Positions 46,145-57,720 of a stretch of DNA of 64,000 bases are shown here, piece by piece; the stretch's first letter is position 1; every line of letters starts with the position of its first letter. The notes under the pieces were generated by a model, which saw only the letters and a program-made list of their open reading frames with translations, did no database searches and was not told the origin of the DNA. Source of the stretch: Portevinia maculata (lineage: Eukaryota; Arthropoda; Insecta; Diptera; Syrphidae); NCBI GenBank assembly GCA_949715645.1, contig OX454526.1:307887195-307951194 (forward strand), in the 5' to 3' direction. A program made the translations under genes and the position numbers.

Positions 46145-46152
46145 GTGAAGAG

Positions 46153-47164
46153 TCAATTCGTTCGTCATAAAATTTAACTACATAGAAAATTTTGTATAAT
46201 TTAAAAACGGAACGGATCTAGACGTTGCAAGCAGAATAAGTAAAGCTGGCGCTGGGCGCTGCCTTTATCCTGTCTGAAGTTTTGGAAATTCAATCAAATC
46301 TCATTACGCACTCCGTTGAGACTCTACGAATCCAACGTGAAATCCGTGCTTTTGTATGCGTGTGGAACCTGTAGTCTCGGCAAATATCACCCGGAAAAAT
46401 GAGAAAATTCGAGAAAAACTGAAAGTGCTTTTTTCCACAGACAATACTTATGTAGCCTACACATGTTGGGCTATGCAATTCTCAGGCACGGGCAAAGTCG
46501 TGCGGGTACAGCTTTTTTTCATTGCTGTTCCGCTCGCAATTTTGAAATTTTAAATACGAATAATTGTAGCCGCTGATTACGTTGGTATGGTTTTGTGACT
46601 TTGAAAATGTTCGGAAATCAAATAAATTTACAATCCCGCAATCGTTCACACTCATTCGCTCACAGTGGATAAATAGTAGAAAGAAAAAATGATTTCGAAA
46701 GTAAAAAGTAGATAAATTGTGCGGGAAAAATAAATTTGAGACTTGTACGTCTAGAAATCAGCAAGTGTGTTGTCTATAATTGAACACTGTGTATTATGAT
46801 TTCGATTGGCTTATACCAAATCTCTGTACTCCTACGAAACTACGCTGCTAAAGTTACGTGAAGCAAATTGATGACGACTTCGACCACTACTGTTGCTTGG
46901 ACGATCGTCATAGAAGTTACGGAATGACTACCCTGGACTTGCGCGGATTCGTCGGTTCTATTTCTATGAATATTGACAGGCCTCCTGGTTTCGGATCTCT
47001 TTATAACTGAGGCCTATCAACACTGACGTTGTTGCATTTGTGTGATCGAGGAGTTTTAAGCGCTGCGTATGTGTTTTTTTAACGATTTCGGCACGTGCAC
47101 TGTTCGTTATTGTTTTTATTTGTTTATAATTTGTCATCAAAATACAGCGATTTTCATAGACATA
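46153..47164. other. No gene recognised
   Basis: Short open frames on both strands without motifs. The sequence before 47165 could be 5' sequence of the following LINE, but its boundary is not visible. Confidence 0.4.
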
Positions 47165-48465
47165 AGTATGACAGAAGATGTACATTTAAAAACGGTGCAG
47201 CGAAAAACAAGGGCAGCAAGGGAAGAGTATCGAGCCAAGAGAAGGGAGGAGAAGAAAATCCTGCGTAGAAAGAAGAGCGGCGAATAAGAACGAACGCAGT
47301 CTCCCAGCTCAAAGAAATCAAAGAGTTTCGCGATCGAAACAACATCCGCAGATTATACAAGAAAGCGAAGCAACTGCCTACTGGCTTTAAGACCGGAACG
47401 CAAACTCTTCGAAATAGCGACGGAAACCTAGCCACCGGCGGGCGAGGAATAGTAGTTGTATTTAAACAGCATTTTCAATAGCTGCTAAATGAGCATCTTG
47501 TAGAGAGAGTTATAGGGCAAGAAGAGAGCCCTCGTCCTGTCAATGAAGAATAAGGAAAGACCAATGACTTCCAAGTAGAGACTCACTACCTTTTCATCAA
47601 CTTAAAAGCCGCATATGATAGCATTCATCGTCAGGAGCTCTAAGTAGCGATGGCCGAATTCGGGATCCAGGCAAAACCGATAGAGTTGTGTCACGTGACA
47701 CTTGAAAAAACGCGGTGTAATGTGCAGTTTGGAAGCAGCTCTTTCGAATTATTTCAAACTTGTACCGGATTTCGGCAAGGAGATGCTCTGTCATGTGAAT
47801 TCTTCAATCTTGTTCTGGAGAAAATAGTGCGAAGGGCAGGCGTCAACACGGAAGGCACTATCTTCAATAGATCCGTCCAGCTACTGGGGTATGCGCACGA
47901 TATCGACGTCTTCGGCCGCTCCCAGCGTTAGAGGCTTTCACGAATGACACCTTAGTTTAGATCCGGCGGAGAATTACCTTGGGAAACCGCTGCTACTTCG
48001 GTTTAGCAAAAAAAAATGGGTTCAAAACACCTCACTCGAAGGACAAAATGCATGCTCTATCGAACGCAAATCGTACCAGTCCTGCTTTATGTTCCCGAAT
48101 GCTGGATGATAAGTAGAAAAGGGGAGCTACTATTGGGCTCTTTTGAAAGAAAAATACTCCGTCGGATATTTGGTCCTGTGTGCGAAGTGGGCAATTACAG
48201 GAGAATATACAAATGCGAATTCTATGAGCTGTACCAAGATGTGGATGTAGTTCAAAAAGCTATATCACGTCGATTACATTCGGTCGGCCACATTGAGCGA
48301 ATGGAAAATAATGCTCCATCCAAGAGGATATTCAACTCCCAGCCCCTGGATCAAGAGGCAAATAAGACCGAACCTCTGTTTTAAAGACCAAGCCATTGCG
48401 GATGCCAGAGCGCTTGGTCTGGAGAACTGGAAGCAGCGTGCCCGGGATCAAGCATGAATCATTAA
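47165..48465 (+). pseudogene. GTAA-tailed LINE family, internally deleted copy
   Basis: Order of pieces on the plus strand: 47165-47290, a basic region before the RT (KTRAAREEYRAKRREEKKIL); 47290-47480, LKEIKEFRDRNNIRRLYKKA and LPTGFKTGTQTLRNSDGNLA; a deletion; 47590-47650, INLKAAYDSIHRQEL (RT motif A); 47650-47931, ETC-x-GFRQGDALSCEFFNLVLE and SVQLLGYAHDIDVFGRSQR. In the last piece the catalytic YADD reads YAHD. After another deletion, 48016-48384 reads TRRTKCMLYRTQIVPVLLYV, ERKILRRIFGPVC, YELYQDVDVVQKAI, RLHSVGHIERMENN. It ends near 48465 with CAGCGTGCCCGGGATC. Confidence 0.85.
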
Positions 48466-48479
48466 TTTCGTGTGAAAGG

Positions 48480-48830
48480 TTGGGGCCCCAGTCATATGTA
48501 ACTGCTAAGCTCTTCACATATATCATTATAATTAGCATTATTAAAATCGAATCTAAAAGGCCCATAACTACACAAATTATTTAAATCACGAATACAAAGT
48601 AACTCTAAAGAAGAATTATAAGCATCTCCCGGGACGAGAGGTGTAAAGCATCTAAATACAAAACTTTCAGTACTACTCGTATTATTAGAAAAGATGAGGT
48701 CCAAAGTACGGTTTTTACATAGTTCAACTGGAGTAAATAGAGTGATTGGAATGAATCGGCAATCTCAGTCCCAATTAAAGATAGAGGGTTTACAGTGTTA
48801 AGGAAAGTACACTCACATGGTTAAAAATCC
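48480..48830 (-). pseudogene. LINE endonuclease C-terminal fragment
   Basis: Minus strand reads LDLIFSNNTSSTESFVFRCF, then TPLVPGDAYNSSLELLCIRD and YGPFRFDFNNANYNDICEEL. LDLIFSN is the conserved word before the catalytic His of AP endonuclease domains in Jockey-type LINEs. The SDHHP box itself is altered, and the RFDFNNANY part follows as in full elements. Confidence 0.72.
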
Positions 48831-51729
48831 TGGCGTTAAATTTAATATTTTTTGGGTTGCATATATGACCAGTCAAAAATGGTATTTAAATGTAATGCTT
48901 TGAATATATTTAATTTTCAAATCCAATAGAAGACATATTGAATTTCAATACTGTTTTGTATTAAAAAACAAGTTCGTATTATTAAATAGTAACACACATA
49001 AGTATTAGTATTTAAACCAAAAAAAATAAAGTTTATCACTTCTTGTATTGGTTTTAATGGCATTTATATTAGAATTTAATACGCTGGATATTGAAAACAT
49101 ATATTTTTTCATTTAAATTGAATATTTTTTTAAAATTAAATTTAAAATTGCTTGATCGTCATTTCACGATAACGGCGCGGCGATTGCATGCACACTTGCG
49201 GGATACTTTAACTGTGTCGATAGACTCACATGAATATTCCAATTGCCTTGATGTGAATTCTCCACTTAGTTGCCTTTTACGACAAGCGCTGTATTTCATA
49301 ATGGAAAGACAAAAAGACAGACCACATTAGTGTTGTTCGGCTAAGGAAAGATTCGGTATTCAGTGTACGTCCGAAAACTGGTTGAAGGGTAAACTGATGC
49401 GTATTCCTGGCATGCGCGGGTATTGGTATTGTAGTTGAAATTTTCTAAGGGTGGAATGAAGCTAACTAGTTCGTGTCAGCACTTCTGGTGTCTATTGGAA
49501 ATATGTATTGACAAAACAGCGATAGACAGGATAAATTTCAACAATGACGATATCTCGATCACCAATAAGTTTTATCGCGCGTTTTTGTAATCCGTCGATT
49601 AATAATAACAAAAAATAATTTGGTTTGTTATTAGAAAAACTTTATTTCTTTGTTATTTCACAAAAATACCTATATTCGGTGAATCCCACAAGCCGACCAG
49701 TAGTGATGCAGTTAAGTGGGAGGGTTATGAACCCTTTAATCCTGATCATAGCCTCACCGTTGTAAAGAAAGGGGAAGATCGATACAAGCAAAACAAAAAA
49801 AAATATTTTGATATGCAAAGCTAAGGTTTCGTTTATAAAATAGTTCAACTAACGCCACGTCTAAGTTTCGTAAATCGATGTTAATATGCGAAGATACTCG
49901 TACTCACTTTTTGACTTATGATACATTAAAAATTAATTCAATACGAATAACGTCACAAGTAGGACTTTCAACTGGTATTTTTATATTTGGTAAGTGAAAA
50001 ATGGATGAGACTCTATAAAATCTAAGGCTTGCATTTGAAATGCGTTTAAATGAACTTCTTAACAGGCCCAACTTACGAAAGCCTAGTTACCAAATGCGCA
50101 GATTTCGTTACCTACAAAAATAGGGATAGCCCTAGATGTACACTTCATTTGTTTAAGGTCAATTCAATTTCGCTTAGATTTTTGACGTGTAAGCCCGCTG
50201 ATTTCACCATATAGCTTGTATTGTTTCTTTCGCTATAGGGATCCAGTAGCAGTATAAAAATTCTTCACAATACAACTTATTTCATTTTACCCGAAATCAA
50301 AAAAAAAAAAGATTGGCAAACATATGGAGAATTACTCCAGTCTGGTAGATTGTGGTTTCCTTTTTTGTCAATTTTAACGATCATTTCACATGCAATCTGT
50401 ATGCAGGTGCATATCCCACTTCATCCTTCTCGTGATAAGTCTCATGCCAGAGCGACGGAATAAAACTGTGAAGTTCTTTTTTCCGGATTTGGAATCCAAC
50501 TCTGGATCGTTATGCAAAGAAATTGGGTTTTGCATCACGATATGCGTGTTCAAACTCAATTTTACGGGATTATGGCCAAAAGAATAGCAAAAAGCAGGAA
50601 CAGACAATGTGCTGGCTGCCCACAATCAAAAGGTGAAACAAAATTTAATCGTTTCAGAAATCTGATTCCTATCATAGGCCCCCCCTAAATGAATAAATCT
50701 GCTTTCAAGGAGGAGAGTAAAAAATAATCTAATCTATAAAAAATGTTTCAATCATATTACATACTTTATTTCAAGCCCTATGTGTTTATTTCTTTTGTAA
50801 TTGGTAACTTTTTTTGTCGTCTGCTTTTGGATGTAATAAATAAGGAGTATAGGTATGAAGTTATGAAAAATTGAAACACAGCGTTGAAAATCGTTTCAGT
50901 TGAATCAAACCTATGCAAGGGCACACTTTATCCAAAGCACAGAGAGACCCAGTCGTATTATTTATTTTAAGTTGCAAGTAGTTCCCATCAGATGGTTTGC
51001 CAATAATCCCCTTATAAATTCGTATGACTCACCTGACAAAATCATCGTAAAAGAACTGTTTACTAAATGTGTTCTTCAGTGCCAATCTTTTAACGAACGA
51101 AGTCTAATGGGGTAGGCCTTCCAGCAACTGTTCCACCGCACGCACAGATGAGTGCATCCAATTTGGATTAAAGTGATAAAAATAACGAAACCTATTCACT
51201 CGGGTTGTTCGGTTGAAGGCCCCTCTCAGCTTAGGATTCTAAGATATGATGAGGGTTCATGAACTGATACGTAACAAAGTCCCCGCAAGAAATAAGTTAA
51301 AATTCGAATTGATTATTACGCTACTTACAGAGATGTTTTCTTCGTTTTCTTTTGTTTCCATAACAACGCTACGCACGGTATGGTAGTATGTGTTAATGGG
51401 CGGCTTACGATTTGTCTTTTGTTTTTTTTTTTTTTTTTCAAAAGACTTTGGATTGAATTACATACGGTCCTTGAACAATAGTATTTGATGTCGTCCTGTC
51501 ATTGAAGATGGATCAACGACTGAATTAAAAAGGTTACTGATGATGTTGAAATAATTGTCAAGTATGTGGTAATGTAACACAGGGTGTTCCCGACTTATGT
51601 TTAATACTTTGGAAAATCATTTTTGGAACTGTTTGATCTAAGAACAAAAATCCTATACGGTCTAATGTAATGTACACAATTATACGTTCACAGAGAATTT
51701 AAGAAAATCCTTAATTTTGTGGTCCAAAA
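48831..51729. other. AT-rich DNA with two repeat copies
   Basis: 49145-49300 is a CCTTTTACGACA-core copy (CTTGCGGGATACTTTAACTG, GCCTTTTACGACAAGCGC). 49675-49790 is a LINE 3'-end repeat copy (GACCAGTAGTGATGCAGTTA, AGTGGGAGGGTTATGAACCC). A T-run lies at 51422-51440. No gene was recognised. Confidence 0.5.
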
Positions 51730-51731
51730 TA

Positions 51732-53016
51732 CGAGGGCGGGTCAATAAGTCCGTGACTTTTGGAATAAAACACAGATTTTTTGATAAAAAAATAATTTTA
51801 TTTTTCAACGTAGTTTCCCTTGAGCTCTATAAACTTTGTCCAACGCTTCTCCAATTTTTTTATCCCTTCCAAAAAAAATCATTTGTCGAGGTCCTCAAAA
51901 TAGGCCTTTATTTGTGAGATGACTTCATCATTGGAGTCAAATCTTTTTCCACCAAGCCATTTCTTCAGGTTTGGGAACAAGAAGTTGTCGCTCGGAGCCA
52001 AATCTGGAGAATAGGGTGGATGAGGGAGCAATTCATAGCCCAATTCATGGTTTTTTGCCATGGCAACTGCACATGTGTGCACCCTTGCATTGTCTTGGTG
52101 GAAAAGAACTTTTTTCTTGGCCAAATGAGGTCGGTTTTTTTTCAAATCGTCATTGAATCGGTCCAATAAGTTGGCATAATATTCCCCATTGATTGTTCTT
52201 CCCTTTTGAAGGTAGTCAATGTGGATTATCCCGCGTGCATCCCAAAAAACAGTCGCCATAACTTTATTGGCTGACAAACCCACCTTGGCCTTCTTTGGCG
52301 CCGATTCACCCTTAGAAACCCACTGTTTTGACGGTTGTTTGGTCTCTGGTGTGTTGTGATGGATCCATGTTTGGTTCACGGTTACAAAACGGCGCAAAAA
52401 CTCCTCCATATTGCGATTAAACAACGCCAAACCTTCCTGTGAAGTTGTTACACGATTGCGTTTGTGGTCGACTGTGAGCAAACGCGGCACCCATCTTGCG
52501 GAAAGTTTTCTCATGCCCAAGTGATCATTCAAAATTGAAACCACTGAGCCATTCGAGATCCCTACGGCTTCCACAATCTCTCGCACTTTCAATCTTCGGT
52601 CGGCCAACACCATATCGTGAATTTTTTCGATTGTTTCGGGTGTAGAGACCTCAACTGGGCGTCCAGGACGTTCGGCATCTTCAGTGCTTGTACGGCCACA
52701 ACGAAATTCAGTAAACCACTTTTTTACCATTGAAATCGATGGTGCAGAGTCCCCATAGTATTTTTCAAGCTTAGCCTTGGTCTCGGTAATGGTTTTTTTT
52801 CGCAAGAAATAATGCTTACTAAGCACAGAAATTCCCTTTTTTCCATTTTCTCCTCGAATTAGTGAGTAGTCTGATAAAAATAGCTGTCAAACACAAACTA
52901 ACTGACGCAGCAAGTTTAAATTTTGACAGGAGTCAACTGACAGATGCCTGTTGACAGGAGCAGTGTTGCCGTTTCAGTAAAGAGGTCAGAAATTCAAAAA
53001 GTCACGGGTCACCTCG
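51732..53016 (-). mobile_element. mariner element (irritans-like), full length
   Basis: TA at 51730-51731 and 53017-53018 flanks the element. Terminal repeats are CGAGGGCGGGTCAATAAGTC then CGTGACTTTT (left) and, in complement, CGAGGTGACCCGTGACTTTT (right, about 10 bases shorter inside). About 1285 bp, as usual for mariner. Confidence 0.93.
51798..52846 (-). pseudogene. mariner DD34D transposase, nearly intact but inactivated
   Basis: The minus-strand ATG is at 52846 (EKREF...). A one-base frameshift near 52825 moves it into the long frame 52826-51879, and an in-frame TGA after YFEDLDK precedes the last 24 or so codons, ending at 51798. Motifs: helix-turn-helix (RRLKVREIVEAVGISNGSVV), RWVPRLL (the WVPHEL linker), HHNTPETK, FHQDNARVHT with the second Asp, and HPPYSPDLAPSD with the third Asp, spaced as DD34D. 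The first catalytic position, normally VDETW, reads VNQTW, so Asp is replaced by Asn. Three separate lesions therefore disable it. It is still the best-preserved transposon gene here, suggesting a fairly recent arrival. Confidence 0.93.
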
Positions 53017-53344
53017 TAGATGCAAACACTTTATTTTAAGAAGAAAAGATATTTTTTCCAAAGCGTTTTTTATAAAATCAAAGCCTTGATATATTCAATT
53101 TGTATCCCAGTTATTTTCTTGCCTATTTAAATTTTTGAATTTCCGATCACTTTCCTCCCAAAAATGTGGTTTTATTGTTTCATCTTATTTTTATTTTTTA
53201 TATAATAATATAAATTTATATAATAATATAAATAAATATAATTCTTAAAATTAAGTATCGAATTTTTTTATTAATTACAGATAACTAATAATGAATGATA
53301 AAAGGAAGGTTTTAAAGATTTTATGTTTATTTATATATGTAATA
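53017..53344. other. AT-rich spacer
   Basis: Contains ATAATATAAAT repeats around 53200-53245. No feature seen. Confidence 0.5.
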
Positions 53345-55065
53345 CTAATTCTGTTGCGACATGTGTAATAGTTTTTCCCGAAATACGACTGACGATCTTA
53401 TTCTTTGTAATTGAAGTGGAAGAAAATTCCACAATCGAACAGCTTTGAGGAAGAAAGATCGCTCTCCCACTGTGTGCGTGAATCGCGGTAAAAGAAGCCT
53501 AAGACCTCTTGCTGACTGAACAAACGTAATGTACTCACTCAAATATTCAGGACATTTATTATGAACGATTCCATGAAGCTTAAGGATATTTCTAAAATCA
53601 TAATACTCGTCAAAACTCATTCCTAACAGAGACCTTTTCTGTTGGGCAACACTAACACATCTTGGAATATCATAAATATACCGAATGCAATCGTTAAAGG
53701 CAACGTTCATCTTACGCCTGCATTCATAATCCAAACTGGGGTACACTGTACAATTGTAGGACAAAAATGGGAGCACCAAGCTTTGCATCAGATGCATTTT
53801 CATCTTCTCAAGCTTCGTAGCCCACCGTAGACTTTTCTGATCGTATCAGATGTGGCATCACAACAACTTAGTTTTCTGTTAATTCTAAATCCAAGGTATT
53901 TGACCTGCTCCACGTAGGGAATAGTGATATCGTTCACAACAAGAGGAGGTACATCAAGTAATGAGATTTCACTTCTGGAGCAGACCATACCCAACGATTT
54001 AGCAGGATTTAGTTTTAGAGTATTTAGATCAGACCACATCCGAATACGCGACAAATATTCATTTACTCTAGCCACGCAATCTTCCATCAGCCCTAGTTTT
54101 CTGGACATGTATATAATGACGTCATCCGCATATAGGTGAACATGGCAGTTTTCTAGAATATCAGGAACGTCATTTATAAATACAGAAAAAAGAAGTGATC
54201 CTAGCACTGACCCTTGAGGAACACCTACGTTAACCCTATATGGTTTGGACCTTCCCTGATCGGTTTGAACTGTCAGTAAGCGATCGCATATATAGTTGAG
54301 AATCAGTTTCAGGCAAAACGAGAGAACTGAAAATTATTCTTAAGCTTGTTTATCAGTATTGAATGATTAATTGAATCAAACGCTTTAGAAAAATCAAGAG
54401 TCACCATTACATTTATTTCATTTAAGTCCAATGCTGTCCATAAATCGGTTGTGATCTTAATTACGGCTGATTCACAGCAGTGCTTCCTTCGAAAACCGTA
54501 TTGGAATTTGGAGAGCTTATTCCGGCTATCTAAATCTTCTTCAATTTGCTGCGACAAACTCTTTTCAAAAGCTTTTGAAAGAAAGGGAAGTACACTTATG
54601 GGTCTAAACGCAGAGGGGTAAGAGGAGTTTGATTTCTTTGGAATAGGAATGATTTTGGAGCACTTCCACTGTAATTAAAAACATGAGTCAGTGAGGTTAA
54701 AATAGCAAGCATTCGATGAAGTAGGAATGAGCACCGAGCCTATTTCAGTCGGACTGAACGCACACCCTGGTAGTTCATTGTCGACTACACCTGAATCCTT
54801 CAAGTTTTTCCACAGGACTCTAGAGCTTAACTTGGGATCAAGTCTTTGCAGAAAATAGGAACGCTTAGCAGAACGTATCGCGGCAGTGACTCTATTTCGA
54901 GCGAAGATATATTGCCTCCTATCTTATGAACGTAACAATCTTGTTCTAAGATCAGAATCAAAGCGATCACAACCTTCGCACTTAACTGAATCCCTACTGC
55001 TCCGAATGTGTGGTTCGACGACGGTTCGTACGTACGAGTACATGCTCCCATTGTTGATTATTGTT
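53345..55065 (-). pseudogene. Jockey-like LINE reverse transcriptase, fairly intact
   Basis: Minus-strand RT readable over about 570 codons with only a few breaks (around 54660, 54300 and 53800). It reads FARNRVTAAIRSAKRSYFLQ; PIPKKSNSSYP and AFRPISVLPFLSKAFEKSLS (54560-54640); FQYGFRRKHCCESAV and VMVTLDFSKAFDSINHSIL, motif A intact (54309-54557); VGVPQGSVLGSLLFSVFIND; and VHLYADDVIIYMS, motif C intact. Thumb and C-terminal words follow (QVKYLGFRINRKLSC; 53345-53803, CTVYPSLDYECRRKMNVAFN and RLWNFLPLQLQRI). The endonuclease is absent, so the copy is 5'-truncated. A related 3' fragment is at 56208-57122. Confidence 0.9.
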
Positions 55066-55195
55066 TAATCTTCCTTTTACGACACCGGTGATCTCCAGTC
55101 GCGTCTACCCACAGATTTGCATGGACACTTGAGGCATAGTTTCAAGATGTTAAATGTGTCGCTAGGCTCACATAATTGTCGAAATTGCGAAGCGT
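55066..55195 (+). repeat. CCTTTTACGACA-core repeat, copy 6
   Basis: TTCCTTTTACGACACCGGTG, ATCTCCAGTCGCGTCTACCC and TTTCAAGATGTTAAATGTGT match 14080-14200 of the 13870-14315 copy. Confidence 0.6.
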
Positions 55196-55555
55196 TTATT
55201 AAACTTTTTTTCGATGAAAGTGACCTCAAAGTTAAAAATTTGCATGGACAAGAAAATCGGAGTTGACTTAGAAATTGAATTCATCAAGACTAAAATAAAA
55301 TGCATTGTTATTTTATTTGAATGATTCGAAAGTACATTATTCCCTCTGAAATAGTCCTGAATAAAGTTCATGCGTCAACTGCCTATTAACGGAGGTCTTT
55401 GTATTAACATGGGTCAGAGGGTACACCAAAGTAAGGCTTTTCTTAAATCCTTGGTAAATAATTTCCATTAGAGCAATCTCTTTCTTAGGACATGTTCAAA
55501 ACTAATTTCCCAAAGTATTGAACATTAAGTGAACAACATTAACAACGAAAGTCAC

Positions 55556-57396
55556 GGACGGATAGCATTCATCGTCAGGAGGTCTACATGGCGATGGCCG
55601 AATATGGGATCCCAGCAAAGCCGAGCCAGTTACGTCGCATGACACTTGAAAACACGCGGTAAAATGTGCAGTTTAGCTCTTTCGAATTATTGCAAAACCT
55701 GCACCGGATTTCGTCAAGGAGATGTGCTATCATGTGACATCTTCAATCTTGTTCTGAAGAAAATAGTGCTGAGGGCAGGTGTCAACACGGAAGGCACTAT
55801 TTTCAACAGATCCGTCCAACTACACTGGGGTATGCGGACGAAATCGACATCTTCGGCCATTCCCAGAGTGCCGTGCCGAAATTGGCTGATCTTGAAGTGA
55901 ATGAGGACAAGACTAAATACGGTGCAGGGAAATAACTTCACGGGCAATAACTTTACATGGGCAATAACTTCACCTCGAGTGGGAAATAACTTCATAACCC
56001 ATATGCATTGCACTGTTTATGGGATTAGTTAATCCTGCCAGTCCTGATTTATGGTGCCGAGTACTCGACGATAAGTAGCAAACGGGAGCTAATATTGGGT
56101 TCCTTTGAAAAAAAAATATACTCCGTCGGATATTTGGTCCTGTTTGTGGGGACTGCGAATGGAGGAGAAGATACTACCGCAAACTCTATGAGCTGTACCA
56201 AGATGTGGATGTTTGTTTGTGTGTTTGTTTATTAAATTTATCGATTATGTTAAAACGTAGATACAAAATCCATTAATTGTGTAACAGTTATAAAGGGTTA
56301 ATTTGAAAAGTATAAAATTTCAAATTTAAAACATGAATTTAAAACAAAATTAAAACTACATATTTATTTAAAAGTAGACATAAAAAGGAAAAAAAAAGAA
56401 TGAAATGAAATGAAAACAAAAATCCTAAAACAAGTTTGAAATTATGTGCAAAAATATTCTTTCAATTTCTGCAAGTCGCTGAAGCCGGATGATCTTTTAA
56501 TGTTAAGCGGAAGTGTATTCCACATTCGAATGGCGTACACAAAAAAAGTTTTTTTTCGTAGTGTTATATTTATAGGTCGTAATCTTTGGGACAGATAATC
56601 TGACGCCTGGCTGTCTTTCAGATTAAACAGGAAATTCAATATTTTGTGATCCACATAGCGTTGCAGGTCCATTCCCAGAAATTCTTTCATACGTCTGGAA
56701 ATGTGTTCTCCTCAACGCAAGTTGTAGACGAATCGCACTGTAGTACTATTTAAAGCGACCTTAAACTTATGGAAACTATGTGGCTATCTAAATCACAGAA
56801 AACTGGATGGGCGTAAAAAAGAATAGGTAACAGAAATGACTTCCCTAACATCGCTTTAATTTTAAAGGGCAGACGCTTGATGAAGAGCTCGCAGCGAGCC
56901 GTACATTTTAGCAACTGTTTTTATGATGTGGTCCTCCTACGCAAGAGTTTGATTAAATGTTACTCCCAGATTTTTGACGTTGGGGACATAAATTAAGAGT
57001 GAGCTATCAATTATAGTTGGGGTATGGTTAGGGTATCCATATGTGATCGGGCTATAACGATTGCCTGACTTTTGCCGGAATTAAGCGTTAATTTATTTCT
57101 GTAGTCCATGGTGTAGTCCATAAAGATGTGGTCCATAAAGCAAAGCCACGTCGACTACATTGGCTCGGCCACATTGAGCGAATGGACATTAATGCTCCAG
57201 CCAAGAAGATCTTCGATTCGCAGCCCCCAGGTTGAAGAACACAAGACACACCGAACCTCCGTTTTAAAGAGCAAGCCATCGCAGATGCCATAGCGCTTCG
57301 TCTGCACAACTGGAAGCAGCGTGCTCGGGACCGCGGAGGATTTAAGGCTGCAGTGTCGCAGGACTCTTCACGGGTAAAGTAAGTAAGTATGTAATG
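55556..57396 (+). pseudogene. GTAA-tailed LINE copy, interrupted twice
   Basis: RT pieces at 55556-55870 (ATAGCATTCATCGTCAGGAG, TTCGTCAAGGAGATGTGCTA, AACACGGAAGGCACTATTTT). An inserted block at about 55918-56030 carries repeated AATAACTTCAC words and ends CATTGCACTGTTTATGGG, shared with 39820-39842. The LINE resumes at 56036 (AGTCCTGATTTATGGTGCCG, CTCCGTCGGATATTTGGTCC) and runs to 56207. It is broken by another LINE at 56208-57122 and ends 57125-57396 with GGCCACATTGAGCGAATGG, CTGGAAGCAGCGTGCTCGGG and a short GTAA tail. Confidence 0.82.
56208..57122 (-). pseudogene. Jockey-like LINE 3' fragment nested in another LINE
   Basis: A 9-bp duplication AAGATGTGG at 56199-56207 and 57123-57131 flanks it. 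The minus-strand frame 56442-56690 reads EFLGMDLQRYVDHKILNFLF, SQRLRPINITLRKKTFFVYA, IRMWNTLPLNIKRS, the C-terminal tail of Jockey-type RTs (compare RLWNFLPLQLQRI at 53420). The upstream part to 57110 includes YLGVNFNQT-like and ELNSGKSQAIV-type RT sequence in broken frames. Confidence 0.85.
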
Positions 57397-57720
57397 GAGT
57401 CTCTTGAGGTACATGTGGGTTTGTTGCTGTCCAATAACGCATATTTTGCTTAATGACAAAGCTTTTAAACCAAAAATGAGCTTCATCGCTGAAGATGATT
57501 GTTATATGAAATTCAGGATTTTCTTCAAACTTTTGAAGAGACCGAAAAACAACTTCGGTAGTAATTTTTAATATTTCCAAACGTTGCTCGTTCGTGAACT
57601 TTACCATGATAAAAATGACTGACATGTGGACATTGACCGATCATAACAAAAGTTTAAGGGTGCGTTTTTATCAAAATACAAAATTGTTAGGTATGTCCCT
57701 ATTGAAAAACCTTTCAGTAG
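57397..57720 (-). pseudogene. DD41D transposase N-terminal remnant
   Basis: The minus-strand frame reads MVKFTNEQRLEILKI (the usual start of rosa-like DD41D transposases), a deletion, then ENPEFHITIIFSDEAHFWFK, IKQNMRYWTATNPHVPQETP. The first catalytic Asp is present. The element stops after about 85 codons. It adjoins the LINE tail at 57396. No complete terminal repeat was identified. Confidence 0.72.
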
